A stretch of 64,000 nt of DNA, taken from assembly GCA_035235625.1 (NCBI GenBank), contig CP141148.1, positions 2,480,001 to 2,544,000 on the forward strand, written 5' to 3'. The position numbers and the translations under genes were made by a program. The notes below the pieces were generated by a model. The model was not told where the DNA came from. It worked only from the letters and a program-made list of their open reading frames with translations, and did not search any database. Below, piece after piece: positions 1 to 11,260 of this stretch; within the stretch, counting starts at the first letter, position 1, and each line of letters opens with the position of its first letter. This stretch comes from Saururus chinensis (taxonomy: Eukaryota > Streptophyta > Magnoliopsida > Piperales > Saururaceae).

Positions 1-422
1 TCCCTCTTTATGAGGCTCATGTAGATGGTGATGGGGTGTAGGCATGGGAGCCTAGAGATCTTACGATCTATTCTGATTTATTATGTTATTTTACGAGAAC
101 TTCATGGTTGGATGGCTTTGTCTCGTACTCTATTTGCCATTATGGCTTTAAACTTGTTTATGACATTATGACTTGAGCCATGTTTGTCAGCTTAATGTTG
201 TAAGATTGTGGGTTGAGACTTAAAAGACTAATTCAGGTTCTGATGTCCTTTATATTTTTACTTAGTTCCTCTTGCACAAAGATAAAACGGTGCATTACTC
301 CGTGTATGTTGTACCTGTTGGAGGGGTCAAGTCTTCCACAACTTAACACTTTGTCGCCCCCATGTGCTTCGACCATCCCTTGGACCGAGTTTGGCTCGGG
401 TCAGGCAGGTGCTGGGGAGTGA
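1..422 (+). mobile_element. Possible Ty3/gypsy LTR tail (fossil)
   Basis: No gene is visible here. The stretch ends in a G-rich segment finishing with gagtgaca near 415-424, which resembles the 3' end of Tekay/Retand-type gypsy LTRs. Only one copy is visible and the left end is cut by the window, so the assignment is weak. Confidence 0.25.
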
Positions 423-499
423 CAATATCAAAGTTGGGATAGTATATTATCGTGTCCCTTCTTCCTTCTCACTCTCTCTCCTCCCAAAACCAAACCCCT

Positions 500-1400
500 T
501 TCCTCCAAAATTGCTTCCTTTATTCCCGAATGGTGTGCCGCTATAGATGAGGAGATTAAAGCCCTCTAAAACCAAAGTACTTGGAGCTTAGTGGTTCCCC
601 CGCCCTCCTCCAATGTCATTGGTTGCGAATGGACTTATAAAGTTAAGCATAATGCCAATGGGACCATCTCTAGATATAAGGCCAACCTCATCCTATGGTG
701 TGACAACAAGTCCACAATTTCTCTCTCGGCCAACCCAGTGTTCCACGCCCAGATCAAGCACATCAAACTTAATCATCATTATGTTCACGAGGAAGTTCTA
801 GCTGGCAAGATGGAAGTCCGACACACTTCCTCCGCTCAGCAAGTAGCTGATGTCCTTACCAAGCCTCTCTCCATCGAGCAGTTTCAGCAGTTACGCTCCA
901 AACTTATGGTTCTACCCCCGCCATGAGTTTGTTGGGGGCTATTAAGGACATCTAGGCACTTGCTACCATGGCAATCTAGTTACATGCCTCCTATGCCACA
1001 TCATGATCTTGGACTCTCCCTCTCCTTGTCATCTCCTCCATCCACTTGTCATTCTCTTGGTGTACATCCTCCCTTTGTGTTTTCCTTAAAAAGAAACACA
1101 TGTATATATCTATAAATAGTTGTATACAACAATACAATATAATCTTTTCTCATTTGTTCTTAGTGAGAACCCTCTCCTAATTATCTCCTCTCCCCTATCC
1201 CAATTTTCTCTCAGAACCCTCCTCCATCACCATCAAACTCCCTCACGGGACCACACCAGTATGAGCTACCCATGGAGACATAGTTCACGCTGCTCCACAT
1301 CGCAATAGCCATCATCTCCTTTCCAACCCCAACAGCACCCTCCGTCACCACTGTCTACAATGTCACAACCTATGGAACTCCACATCGGCGCCATCTGGGT
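500..1400 (+). mobile_element. Ty1/copia retrotransposon fossil with 3' LTR
   Basis: Copia pol remains are readable: the reverse-transcriptase start (NVIGCEWTYKVK-like, about 520-690) and the RNase H end (WCDNKSTISLS and VADVLTKPLS, about 694-920). A probable 3' LTR begins at 930 with TGTTGGGGG, carries a TATA-like tataaata near 1112 and ends around 1390. The element is strongly shortened with several breaks and no 5' LTR is seen, so it is an old, inactive copy. It lies next to the broken neprosin gene. Confidence 0.7.
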
Positions 1401-1454
1401 GAACGAGTCATTGATAAAAAAAAGGGGGCTTTCCACCCTTCTTTCCTATCTGTA

Positions 1455-2360
1455 AGGGTCAAAAAGCCAAGGTTAGGGGCAAGAGCGCAATGGCAAGGGA
1501 CCACTCCATGGTATTCACCTTGATAATCTTTTGTGATACATCCAGCTACCTTGATGAATAAAAAGAAGTCCAAGCCAGTGTTAATTTGCCCGGTTAATAT
1601 ATAAACCTATGGATCTTAAACCCTAAATCCTGAATAAGAAGAAAAGACTAATATGCCTTGGTTAGGATATTTTTTTCTATTAAAATATGGAGTTACACTT
1701 TGCTCACCGATATATCTGATTCCAGAAATGAGTTCTTGTGATGGTTTAACTTGAAATTTTGAACATACTAATTCAAAGTAAAAAATGCTTTAACAACGTG
1801 GGTTTAAGAATGATGAAGTACTCATAATGGTGTAACTGTATAAGAATGATGAAGTACTCATAATGGTGTAACTGTATAAGAATGATTAAATAAGGTTTTG
1901 ACGTGTGAAGTAATACCATTACTCAAAAAATCTGGGCAAATGCCATTCTATACAGAGGCAAGGCTTTTGAGTGTATCGGCATAGTAAACAGAATTCACAA
2001 GTACGTGAAAATGAGGGTAATGAGGCGCGTTGGGATGATAATCCAAGTTCTCAATAGATATTCCTTTGACCTTTTCTTCCTTGTTGGGCTTACGAATCGG
2101 CACAATTCCCGTGGGACAACCTCCTCTATGTTTAAGCTCAAATTGGATTGGTGTGGCTTCTCCATTCATATGATTGCTGCTGCTTTTCGGAATGAAACTC
2201 GGTTGCATCTGATTTGTAGTGAATTACATTTGGTTGAGCATAAGACGAGGAGAGAGAGAGAGAGGAGCCTTACTTGGATCATATGATCCTTTAGCAGGGG
2301 ATTGTCAAAACCAGGCTGCTTGTTAATGTCAATACAGTCAATCATGTCTCCATCACTTGT
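1455..2360 (-). pseudogene. Neprosin-family (DUF239) gene relic
   Basis: Two consecutive exons match the neprosin activation-peptide region of plant secreted prolyl proteases. Exon 2274-2360 gives DGDMIDCIDINKQPGFDNP and ends at donor gtaagg. Exon 2005-2208 gives MQPSF, RGGCPTGIVPIRK and ends before gtactt. Both are phase 0 with AG acceptors. A possible further piece near 1455-1548 reads ITKDYQGEYHGVV, resembling the start of the catalytic domain. No signal-peptide exon is found upstream and the rest of the catalytic domain is absent, with the copia fossil starting where it should lie. I call it a truncated pseudogene; an assembly gap or distant exons are the alternative. Confidence 0.6.
1806..1886. 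repeat. 36-bp tandem repeat, 2.25 copies
   Basis: Two identical 36-bp units (1806-1841 and 1842-1877) starting aagaatgatgaagtactcat are followed by nine bases of a third. No coding content. Confidence 0.9.
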
Positions 2361-3403
2361 CTGCATTAGCATTGGTTCATTAACACTAATGCAATATCCT
2401 CATCACAAAGGCTAATTTCATACGTGTGTTTGTGCATGTGTGCAAGAGAAAGAGAGGAGATTGAGAACTATATGTTTATGTTTGTGACCTGAACTAATGC
2501 AAACATCTTAGAGACCTGCTAAGATGTTTTCCTTCAATTCCATGGCTGATGAAGATGGCAAGAGAGAAAAGTAGAACCAGTCGAAGTGAGCACATTTTCT
2601 GTAGATGGTCGATAGAGGAGACCTATGCCTTCATTATAAAGGTGAGGACACATATCCACCTTAGGAAATAATAATTTTCTTGTCAAAGGATCCATCTTAA
2701 TGATATATACTCCATCTATCCCATATAAGAGCTCTATTTTGTTTTTCAAAAACTAAATAGTGTTAAATTAAAGAAATGTTTCGATTTCCCATTTATTTCC
2801 TAATGTTATACTAACGAAAGGTGATAGCAGTCTATACTTTCATGGCTATGTTCTGTACTACTTTCTCAAAAACAAAACTATCTTTCCCAAAACTTCCTCC
2901 CATCTTATCTCATGCATTCAATCTCTCTAGTCCAGAATCGTAACTGCCAGTACGCCATGTTTGACCTTTCATCCTATTGACTTCTTTTCCCATTCTATGT
3001 ATATTTTTTTACATATTTGTCCAACACCACCCCGATTGAAGAATTCCCACCGTATTTCCCCAATCGATTAATTCAAGATTAAAATTTCAACGTGGATATG
3101 GGAGACATCAAAGAATGTATTGAGTGGTGCAATCATCATAATGCCTCAGGCTGGTTCATAACTTCATACTAAGATATTTTATCCCACAGGGAGAAGTATT
3201 GGATACTCCCAGAGTATCACATGAGATTTAGCCTCACTTTACATAAGCCATTAAATCATGAATGAGCAAGCTAACAGCGGAATGAATACAGAACCACACA
3301 ATTTAATGATTGACAAAGTGCCATTAGATCTATTAGTCGCCTTCAACATGTAACTTACAAAGACAAGTCTACTACTGAAGAGGGTAATGAACTTCTAGTG
3401 TTC
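2361..3403. other. Intergenic, no supported gene
   Basis: A 71-codon minus-strand open frame (2534-2749) is not recognised and has no supporting context. The part next to 3404 is probably the 3' UTR of the thioredoxin-like gene. Otherwise AT-rich with nothing recognisable. Confidence 0.5.
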
Positions 3404-5267
3404 TCAAGTGTGCAACCAGAGACGGTCATGCAGCCTCTCTTCACCTGCGCCAAGCATCTCATCAACCCGTTCTCCATCCCGGAAGAAGTGGAAAGTAGGG
3501 GTGTAGCGGATATGTTGAGTGGTTTCAGGGCATTCATCTATGTCGGCATATATAAACGAAAGATTTGGGAGTTCATTACTCAACTTACAGAAGCTTGGGA
3601 GAATCTGACTGCACACTCTGCACCTGCCATATGTTTATGTTGCCAATCCCCTCTATAAGTAAACTTCAAGGCAATCCATTATACAACGAAATTGAAACAA
3701 AAGAACGAAACCCAACATGAGTATGAATGTATAAGACATGAAGTGCTATGCAATAATGTGCTCAGCCACAATCTTTGACTCACCGAAGGAAATAGCAAAT
3801 TCAAAACTCTTTATATAACCACTGAGAACTTTTCAAACAAATTAGCATTTGAGTCACATATAGCTCAACCATGTAGAAATCAATCCAGTTATAGTAATTC
3901 TCCAATTGCATCTGAGCGAGTTGAATACTTTTCTAATTTCTAATTAAAAGGCATTCAATTGGATAACCCAACGTTCAGATTAAGTAATCACCACATGAAA
4001 TGTTGATGATTTGTAGATCTTCTGACCAACTCCAATGCCTTCTCTTTACTCAACATCAAACACCATTATCCATTTCTGGCATTACCAACAATTAACCCTA
4101 ATTTTGTAGTAATATGTTCAATCATTCAGTCTCGTGCACAGCCCTTACAGCAGTGTATAAATTGATTAGAACTAAATACTGCCCCCTGTTTGCACTTCAT
4201 CCTTGGTTAGGCCGAATTAAAGATATGAAGGTTTCCTAAGCAAGAAATTTTAACAGGCACTTAAAAAAAACTTTTAGTAACTAAGTTCCGTAGTGTTGGT
4301 TTGATCTCTCCAGTTGAAGAAGAGGTCCTAGGGTGAAAGCCCTGTGGCGGTTGTGCACGTCTGATATATCAAAAAAGGAAAAGTGTATTTCCATACAGCA
4401 TGGAGAGGACATATGAGTGCCAACTCCTGCTTATAATGTGCCTTATAATAGTACAATTCAGCATTTTCCCAATTTCTCTTTCACACATAGAAGTTGTACT
4501 ACCATACAGAGACCATAACTGATTGCAATACTAAGGAAGAACAACACAATCCAATAAAAAAAAGTAACTTTATAAAACAAGAGGCTTTCAATAAAATTGA
4601 AATCTCAGAAAAAGAAAAAAGAACATAAAGGAAACAACACATACCAAGATGCGCCATAGTTAATAACTGCCTGCAAATAGATATTAAAATAATCAAACCG
4701 ATGAGTAAAAACAGTGTTATCCCAAATAAAACAAAATTAGTAAATGAATACTGGTTCCATTTCTCAAAGAAATCACCTTTAGGTAGCTACTAAGTTTTAT
4801 AGCAGAAATCAACTTGAAATTCCTATTTCACTGCCCGTTAGTAACGAAAGATTTTTACTTCATGGCATTCCATGGAAGATAAACAAAACCCAGCTTCCAT
4901 ATCTTGATTTCCATTCACCGACACATCTAATGCATTGATTTCAACAGTAAAAACAATTGAACATATAATAAACACTTCAATATTCATATAGCAAATCCAT
5001 CTAGGCCCAGAATTCGGTTTATAACTAAAAACTAGCAAATGGGCAGGTTAGAATCCTACATAATTTGAGACAAAGAAGGTGAAGAAAGAGAAGTAAAGAT
5101 GAAAACGAGAAGCAGAAGTAGCCAACCGGAGACTTAGAAGACTTGATTTCTTGCAGAATCTCTTTGAAACTTTGGTCGCTGGAAGCACTAGTCAGATTTC
5201 CATGGCGATTGGCGGGTAGACTTAACCCCGTCCCCTCCAGACCCTTGGCCCTCTCCTCTTCCCCCAT
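3404..5267 (-). CDS. Thioredoxin-like 3-3 type protein, 128 aa, three exons
   Basis: Exons are 5127-5267, 4645-4670 and 3404-3623; phases close to 387 nt. The protein matches the Arabidopsis thioredoxin-like 3-3 family (At3g53220 type) along its length: GLEGTGLSLP and LTSASSDQ at the N-terminus, KSSKSPAVINYGASW, then YADIDECPETTQHIRYTPTF with the cis-proline, ending GAGEERLHDRLWLHT. The redox motif is W56-C57-R-V-C60, where I recall WCGVC in Arabidopsis, so both cysteines are kept. No transit peptide is apparent, suggesting a cytosolic thiol-disulfide protein. The middle exon is only 26 nt, flanked by ttgcag and gtatgt, and supplies AVINYGAS plus part of the active-site tryptophan. The start at 5267 matches the family N-terminus. 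Confidence 0.9.
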
Positions 5268-6090
5268 TCCCCTGCCACTGCTCTTCCCAATCGAGCGGGA
5301 ATATCAACTCTTTACCGTCCGCATCGGTGTCCATATCGGTATCGATAAGTTTTGGTGCCCATTAACCTGCTCTGGTCGTGAACCGGATAATCATAGGGTT
5401 AAAATCCGGATAGTGAAATTCACACACCAAAGCTCACATTTGGGTTTTTAGACAAAATATGTGGGCACCATATAAAATTCACTTGTGCTTACTTATTTTG
5501 TCCAATAATAATTTATAAGTTTTTAGTGTATAAATATCGTTCTCAAGAAATAATCATCATGGCTGCATTAAACAAGTTTACTCTTCGCATTAAGCAAGTC
5601 TTTTTGTCACATTTGAAGTGAAAATATTACTTATCTTCATCCTTTTTAAGGCAAATAGCCTAAAAAAAGCCAATGAAAGTGTATCTAATTGAACATATGA
5701 TAAAAATTAGATGTCAGGCATTTTGTCAAGAAAAAATGTTAGTAACTTTGTGACAAGAGAGCATAATAATTTGTAGAATTAGTAATTAGCAAATGGTAAT
5801 AATGGGCACTAGTTAAAATCACTAAGAAAGAAAATTATTTTTCCAACCAACTTCCTAACCAATTTACATAGGACTTTGAATATAGTTTATAAGAGGGTAA
5901 TTGTACATGGGTATAGAGTTGACTCTATGTATTGTGTTCGGAGCCTTATGTGGTGGGCTAATCATATGCACATCCACTAAGAAACTAAGTAATAATGGGC
6001 ACTATTTAAGCATAATTAATTTATTTTTTAATATTAATTTTTTTTTATTTTAAAGGAAGAAGAAAACGATGATGAATGTAATTTTTAAGA
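5268..6090. other. Upstream region of thioredoxin-like gene; AT-rich spacer
   Basis: 5268-5410 is pyrimidine-rich and probably holds the 5' UTR and promoter. A block at about 5418-5475 (ttcacacacc... ttagacaaaatatgtggg) is a direct relative of the fold-back arm at 6091-6153. The remainder is AT-rich without a gene. Confidence 0.5.
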
Positions 6091-6745
6091 AAAATGATAT
6101 TTACACACTAAAAACTCACTTTGGGTTTTAATTGAACAAAGCATGTGAGCCCAAGCAGGGCCGGCTGGACTATAAGGCAACTTAGGCTGCTGCCTAAGGC
6201 CCACCAGAATATAAGGCCCCATATTTCTTTCAATCTCATGCAAAATAACATATAGTCATATTAAAAAATAATTTATATGGCAAAGGTAACCTTCTAAGTA
6301 TAATTTTTTCTAAAACTCAAAAATCAATTACAAGATAAGGAAAAAGTCACTTACTATAATAAGTTGCTTTGTTTTAACTTGAGATATTCCATAACTAAAC
6401 CCAATGATAACTATTAAATATAATTTATTGTCCTACAATCTATGCATCAATTAAACTAATTTTTTTGCATCACACTAACCTTGCTAAATTTATGTTATTA
6501 ACAAAACTTATGTATATAAATTAATTATTAATTATATATCTTAAATAGCAAAAAATATATATGTTAAATAAACTTATTAAATTAATATGTTAATATTATA
6601 TTAAACATAAAAATTAATAATTTTAAAATCGCCTTAGGCCTCTAATTTTCTCAAGTTGGCCTTGAGCCCAAGTAGCCTTTATGTGAGGCCCAAATATTTT
6701 GTCTAATTAAAGCCCGAGTTTTGGGTATGTGGATGTCACTAACCT
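6091..6745. repeat. Fold-back (long terminal inverted repeat) element split by a hAT MITE
   Basis: The arm at about 6091-6153 (tttacacact... tttgggttttaattgaacaa... tgtgagccc) is the inverted, diverged copy of about 6687-6745. Without the hAT insertion 6156-6664 the arms are almost adjacent, giving a near-complete hairpin of roughly 140 bp. Its own target duplication was not resolved. Confidence 0.55.
6156..6664. mobile_element. hAT MITE, 509 bp, TSD agcccaag
   Basis: Terminal inverted repeats CAGGGCCGGCT (left) and CAAGGCCAACT (right end, reverse complement) are flanked by a perfect 8-bp target duplication agcccaag (6148-6155 and 6665-6672). The interior is AT-rich and non-coding. The 8-bp duplication and CAGGG(C) ends are hAT hallmarks. 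Confidence 0.9.
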
Positions 6746-7261
6746 TATTTTCTTCAGATTTTCTTCAGGGGCAAGGGCAAGTGATATTTCACTAATGTTG
6801 GAAATTTGGAATTTGGTTTGATATTTGTTGGGTGAAATTTTCTTGCCATTGAAACTACAAGTTGGTTTCTTAGCATTGTTGATCTTCTTAGTTTGTAGCA
6901 AACTCAAGGATTTTAGCAACAATAATTTAAGTTAGAACAAGATGACATGGCAACTCCATTCCATCTTTTTGCCTGCACTACTGATCGCTCAACACGAAGA
7001 TTCTAGTCGACAAAAAGAACAAAAAAAGGCATTACATTTGATTTTTTTCGATAAATTTCCATTCACAAAAACATTATAGTTTCTCTTACAAAACATCAAG
7101 GAACAAGAAGATAGTAAGCAGATTCAGAAATCGGTTTTCTCTACATGACATTTGGCTATAGAAATTTACAACTTTATATATAACAGCCTTCAGGCAAAAG
7201 AAAGCAAACATTATAGAAGAATACACTTCTGCATAAGAGGTCTCCTGCATAGATATGTAAA
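6746..7261. other. 3' flank of the NPH3 gene
   Basis: The stretch adjoining 7261 is the likely 3' UTR of the minus-strand NPH3 gene. A 71-codon minus-strand open frame at 6707-6922 is unrecognised and low-complexity. Nothing else is seen. Confidence 0.5.
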
Positions 7262-9848
7262 TTAGGATATTGAATGCCTTCGATCTTTTGGAGGCTTCAT
7301 CCGGCCCTTACCATCCAAAGGCCTAATTCCATCGCTGCGAACAAATGGATAAAGTCTGCCAAGTTTCTTTGATACAGAGTTCATAAATGTCTTCTTTGGT
7401 AAAGGGGGCTTACCACTTGATGGACTGTTTTCTATCAGTCCATGCGGCTTCTCGAGCTCTTTCAGTCTCATTTTCATTTTTACCAACTCTAACTTCAAGT
7501 CTTCATTCTCCCTTTTTAAGATTGATAGCTCAGTCATTGGAGGCTTGTCATGAATGATAGCATGGGAAGCAATTTTTTGGGGTAAAGCAGGAGATTCTCC
7601 TCCTATGAGGGTCCCATTCATAGCTTCCCGAAGCCTTTGCTGCTCATAATAGAGCACTTGGACAACTGTTTGTACTGGAAGTCTGTCGTTTTGAGCTGCA
7701 TGAGCACATGCTTCTCTTGACAATTTCTGGCAATCCATCAAGCTGCATACCTTTTTCCTTTCCATCTCAGTTAAAGATGGATGAGCCTGTAAATATTCAA
7801 TTTGTCATCCAGGTGATATAACGGTATGACTGGGACACTAGAGCATTCATAGTTTGCAAAATAAATCTTAAAAAAAACGTAACACCAAATAAAACCCATT
7901 TGCCTGCTTACATCTAATTAAGGTTACACTTGCAGACCACCATAGAAGGCTAAATTCAATTGACTGCAATGTGTTAGAGTCATTTATGGAAAAGTTGTAA
8001 AAAAAATTTGGCATGAAATTATTAGTAGGTAAGCTAAAACTTTAGTTAGCTTCAGACTTCTGAGTAATTTTTGCAAGTAAAGCAGCAGAAATCACAAAAA
8101 TGAGCTGCTAATACAGAGGAAAAAGCTTACCTTCAAGTATATGTCTATTGCTCGATATATTCCATCCTCTGTTACCCTTGCTTGCTCAGGGATCAGTTCT
8201 GCAAGACCAATAAACTTTGCGACACTCAAGTTCGGATCTGTTGCTATCTCCGCAAGGTAGCTCTCCATTAGCCTGCCCATCCTCTCATTCTCATTAGTAG
8301 ATGGTGTAACATAATCATCATCTTCATTGTCAGCAAGGTGCTCACTGTATGTTTCCTGATCCAAGTGGTTCACCAAGACCCTCTGCACTGTGTCGACATC
8401 GAACAATTCGCCTGTGTAAGAAAATGAAGGAATCAGCAGATCATCCAGTACTGCCTGACTCAGCTGAAGGCCCATCCTCTTCTCCAAATCAAGCCTACAG
8501 GCCACAGTGGTGTCAAGAAATATTGCTGCTCTTAGAAGCATGGAGAGGAAGCTGACTGACATGGCATTCTTCTCCCTAGGGAGAAGGCTCACTATGGTTT
8601 CCAGCACAACCCTTTTCTCATGCTCTTCTCTTGGCTCAATTTTCTTCTTACCTCTCCCATATATATCCTGCTTCATACAAATTTCAGTCAGTGAATGCAA
8701 ATAATCAAACATTAAGAATGATTGTAACTTGTGAAATGTTGTCAGTCCTCACCAAACCTCTTAGAGACTTTTGTGCATACAACATGAGTATGGGACCCAA
8801 TGCATACTCTTTGAATCCTCTGGCCTTCATGGCCATGAGAACCCTGTGGAATATGTCAATCCTTAACACAGTCAATTCCTCTGTCCACCAATCCACAACT
8901 GACTTTGGGTGTGATGTTGAAGAGCTGAAGCTGTCCTGGCTACTGTTCTCAGTTTTCCCTGAAGAATAAAACTGGTTCTCTTGGCAAGCAATATACGCAA
9001 TTGCATCTATGCATCGGCTTACCACCTTTATCTTCTCTGACAATGGAGCAAGACTCTCGGATGAATGCAAGACTGTGACAGCCGCAGACAGACTCTTCAG
9101 TCCCACTTCATTCAAGTAGGCCTCAGTTCTATTCACAAGGTTCCCCACAGCGTACTCTTCTGTCATATCGAGATACTCCGCCGTGCAGCGGAGTATGGCA
9201 ATGTTCTCTACACTGATCTCAAAATTTATTCCATAGCAGAACTTCGCTGCTAATTCAAATGCCTCAGCACCCCCTGGAACATCTGGGATTTCAATGAAGG
9301 AAAGATCTGCATCATTAGCTTCTGAGACCAATTTCCTGATATATCCACACTTGGACACCAGAGGGAACTGCACATAGAAATTGACCTGTTATAGAACTCA
9401 CGACGATTTCCAAGTAAGTTGATTTATACTGAATAAGATAGACCATCTGGAGGATGAGGATCACCTTGTGGAGTGAGAAGGATGCTCCTCCAGCTAGAAC
9501 TTTGATGTCACTTGGGATCTCTTGTGAGAATATCCTGTTGGAATTCAGTTATAAAGGGCTCATGTTAAAACACATACAGAAATCTAATTTATAGTTTTAA
9601 GACAAAAACCCATCAACAAAAAATTGCGGCTATGGAGTCATTCCAAGAATATGAGAAAGGCCCAGAAGTGACGTGAACATTAAATCAAACAAAAACAAGG
9701 AATGAATAACAGACCATTCACTAGTTCTCTTCATGGCAGTGGAAAGGAGCTGCTTCCTCTTGGTGGACATCAGGGAAGCTGGAGGAGGAACAGCGGCTTC
9801 TTTATCAACCTCAGCCATATGGAGAAGCTTATCTTCGCTTATCTCCAC
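7262..9848 (-). CDS. BTB/POZ-NPH3 protein, SR1IP1-like, 626 aa, five exons
   Basis: Exons: 9715-9848, 9465-9534, 8753-9367, 8131-8667, 7262-7786; phases close to 1881 nt. It matches Arabidopsis SR1IP1 (At5g67385), a probable CUL3 substrate adaptor that targets the calmodulin-binding factor AtSR1. BTB domain about residues 52-150 (DIKVLAGGASFSLHKFPLVSK, AAKFCYGINFE); NPH3 domain about 215-485 (WWTEELTVLRID, LPREKNAMSVSFLSMLLRAA, KVCSLMDCQKLS, AQNDRLPVQTVVQVLYYEQQ); coiled coil about 530-560. The C-terminus KPPKDRRHSIS has a serine third from last in an arginine context, the type of site that binds 14-3-3 in NPH3. Two starts are possible: M1, or M27 (MSTKRKQLLSTAMKRTSEW), which matches the Arabidopsis N-terminus; M1 keeps an acidic 26-residue extension. 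It looks intact. Role is inferred from the family. Confidence 0.93.
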
Positions 9849-10719
9849 TCCGGGCTGTGCTGGTCAAGGCTAGGAGAGAAGAAGAACCATTGGAGGAGGA
9901 GCAGCAGCAGCAGCCATTCCTTTCCGTGGAAAGGCTGTGATGAAGCTGACACCAGACGACAAATCAATCTTCCCCATCTTTTTAAAATTCCTCTTTTTCC
10001 TATAATGTCATTTGGATTCTCTCGCCTTTTTCTCTCATCAATATCAAGTCAGAAATGGCCAATTCACTGGTGGAACCACAATGCTGGAAGCTCCATCACT
10101 CAACCCTCTTACCATAATTGACTCATCATCAGCTCACCATTCACTTTGGAAACTGGACGCCAATAGCCTCAGGCTTTTATAGAAATGCTTCCACAAAGGG
10201 TCCCCTCATAGCAGAAAGCAGATCAAATTTACAGAATTCTCACCCAGGTGATGGCTAGTTTTGCTGACAAACTTGCTGTCTTTTACTGCAGCTTTTTACA
10301 TGTGTTTGTGGACCTTTGTTCGTATATGAGCAAAAATTGTAGTTTTTCAGTTCATTGTTAGTTTATTTGTTTACCTTTTGATTGATCGGATTATGCACAT
10401 ATTGTGGGATTTTCTAGCTATTTGTGTATTTGTTTGTTATCTTCATTAAGTTTGTTATCAATCAAACTTGCTGGCCCTAATTGAGGGATGATGTTTTGGT
10501 GGGTTTTCATATTCATCCTAGATCTTCATAATGTTGGACTGAAACCTTGAACATGTTTTCCACTTGACCATTGTTTTGTTAGCATTTCCCCCAAAATCAA
10601 GCTTGCTTCCTAATCATGGAATGGGATAAGTGGCAATGTGGAGATTCGGTGCAATGTGGGGGGAGAGGACTCTATAGGTCTGAGCTTGATCCAATTTCTT
10701 ACTGTACAATCGAAACTGA
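9849..10719. other. 5' flank of the NPH3 gene
   Basis: 9849-9990 is probably the 5' UTR, including a short CAG run at about 9901-9915 (GCT triplets on the gene strand). The plus-strand open frame over this region is a shadow. No other gene is seen. Confidence 0.5.
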
Positions 10720-11260
10720 CAGGCCATGTGAGGCCAAGAATTATGCTCCCCCACAATTCCGAAGGATCCCATGAATTAAATGTGGGCCACGCCCGTGGGC
10801 ATGTATGGGTCCCACTCCATACCCTTAAACATGTAACCTCGTGAAAATAAGTAGGACATTCGTGGTACATCCACCTCTGAATTTTAAAGGGAAGCTTTTT
10901 TCATACTCCGTACTAACAATAAGCCAAGCCTAAAGCCTAAATTACACCTAAGAGCCTTTGATATTTGAGGGTAATAACATTTTGTTAGGGTCAATAGTGT
11001 GTACTATCCATTTTATGGATAAAGGGCTCTATGTGTAACTTAAGCTCAGTTTATTATCGTGTAAAGTATGACAAAAGCTTCTAATTAGGAGTAGTACTTT
11101 GAAGGGTACCAACAAGTTTTCAAGGAAAATTTCTTAGGTATGCATGTGATGGGTCCCATACAAAAGCGATGGATCAAAAGGATTATCTACTGTGTACAGA
11201 CACTGGACCTGATGGGTACCCAACGGCCAACAACCCTATCACACTTGCAGGTACAACTTC
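10720..11260. repeat. Dispersed repeat, copy A
   Basis: This is a diverged relative of 20862-21230 in the same order: gaggcc... ccacaa near 10732 / 20862, a cctcgtgaa... tggtacat block near 10837 / 20967, atggatcaaaa near 11169 / 21126, and a 22-base shared block containing aaccctatcacacttgcagg near 11234 / 21202. No terminal repeats or coding sequence were found. Confidence 0.6.

Noticed and set aside
1372-1405. cggcgccatctggg considered as an LTR primer-binding site
   Set aside because: Similar to primer sites of some gypsy elements but does not fit the copia pol upstream; the LTR edge is uncertain.
2534-2749. 71-codon minus-strand frame considered as the missing neprosin first exon
   Set aside because: No signal peptide and no resemblance to the neprosin N-terminus.
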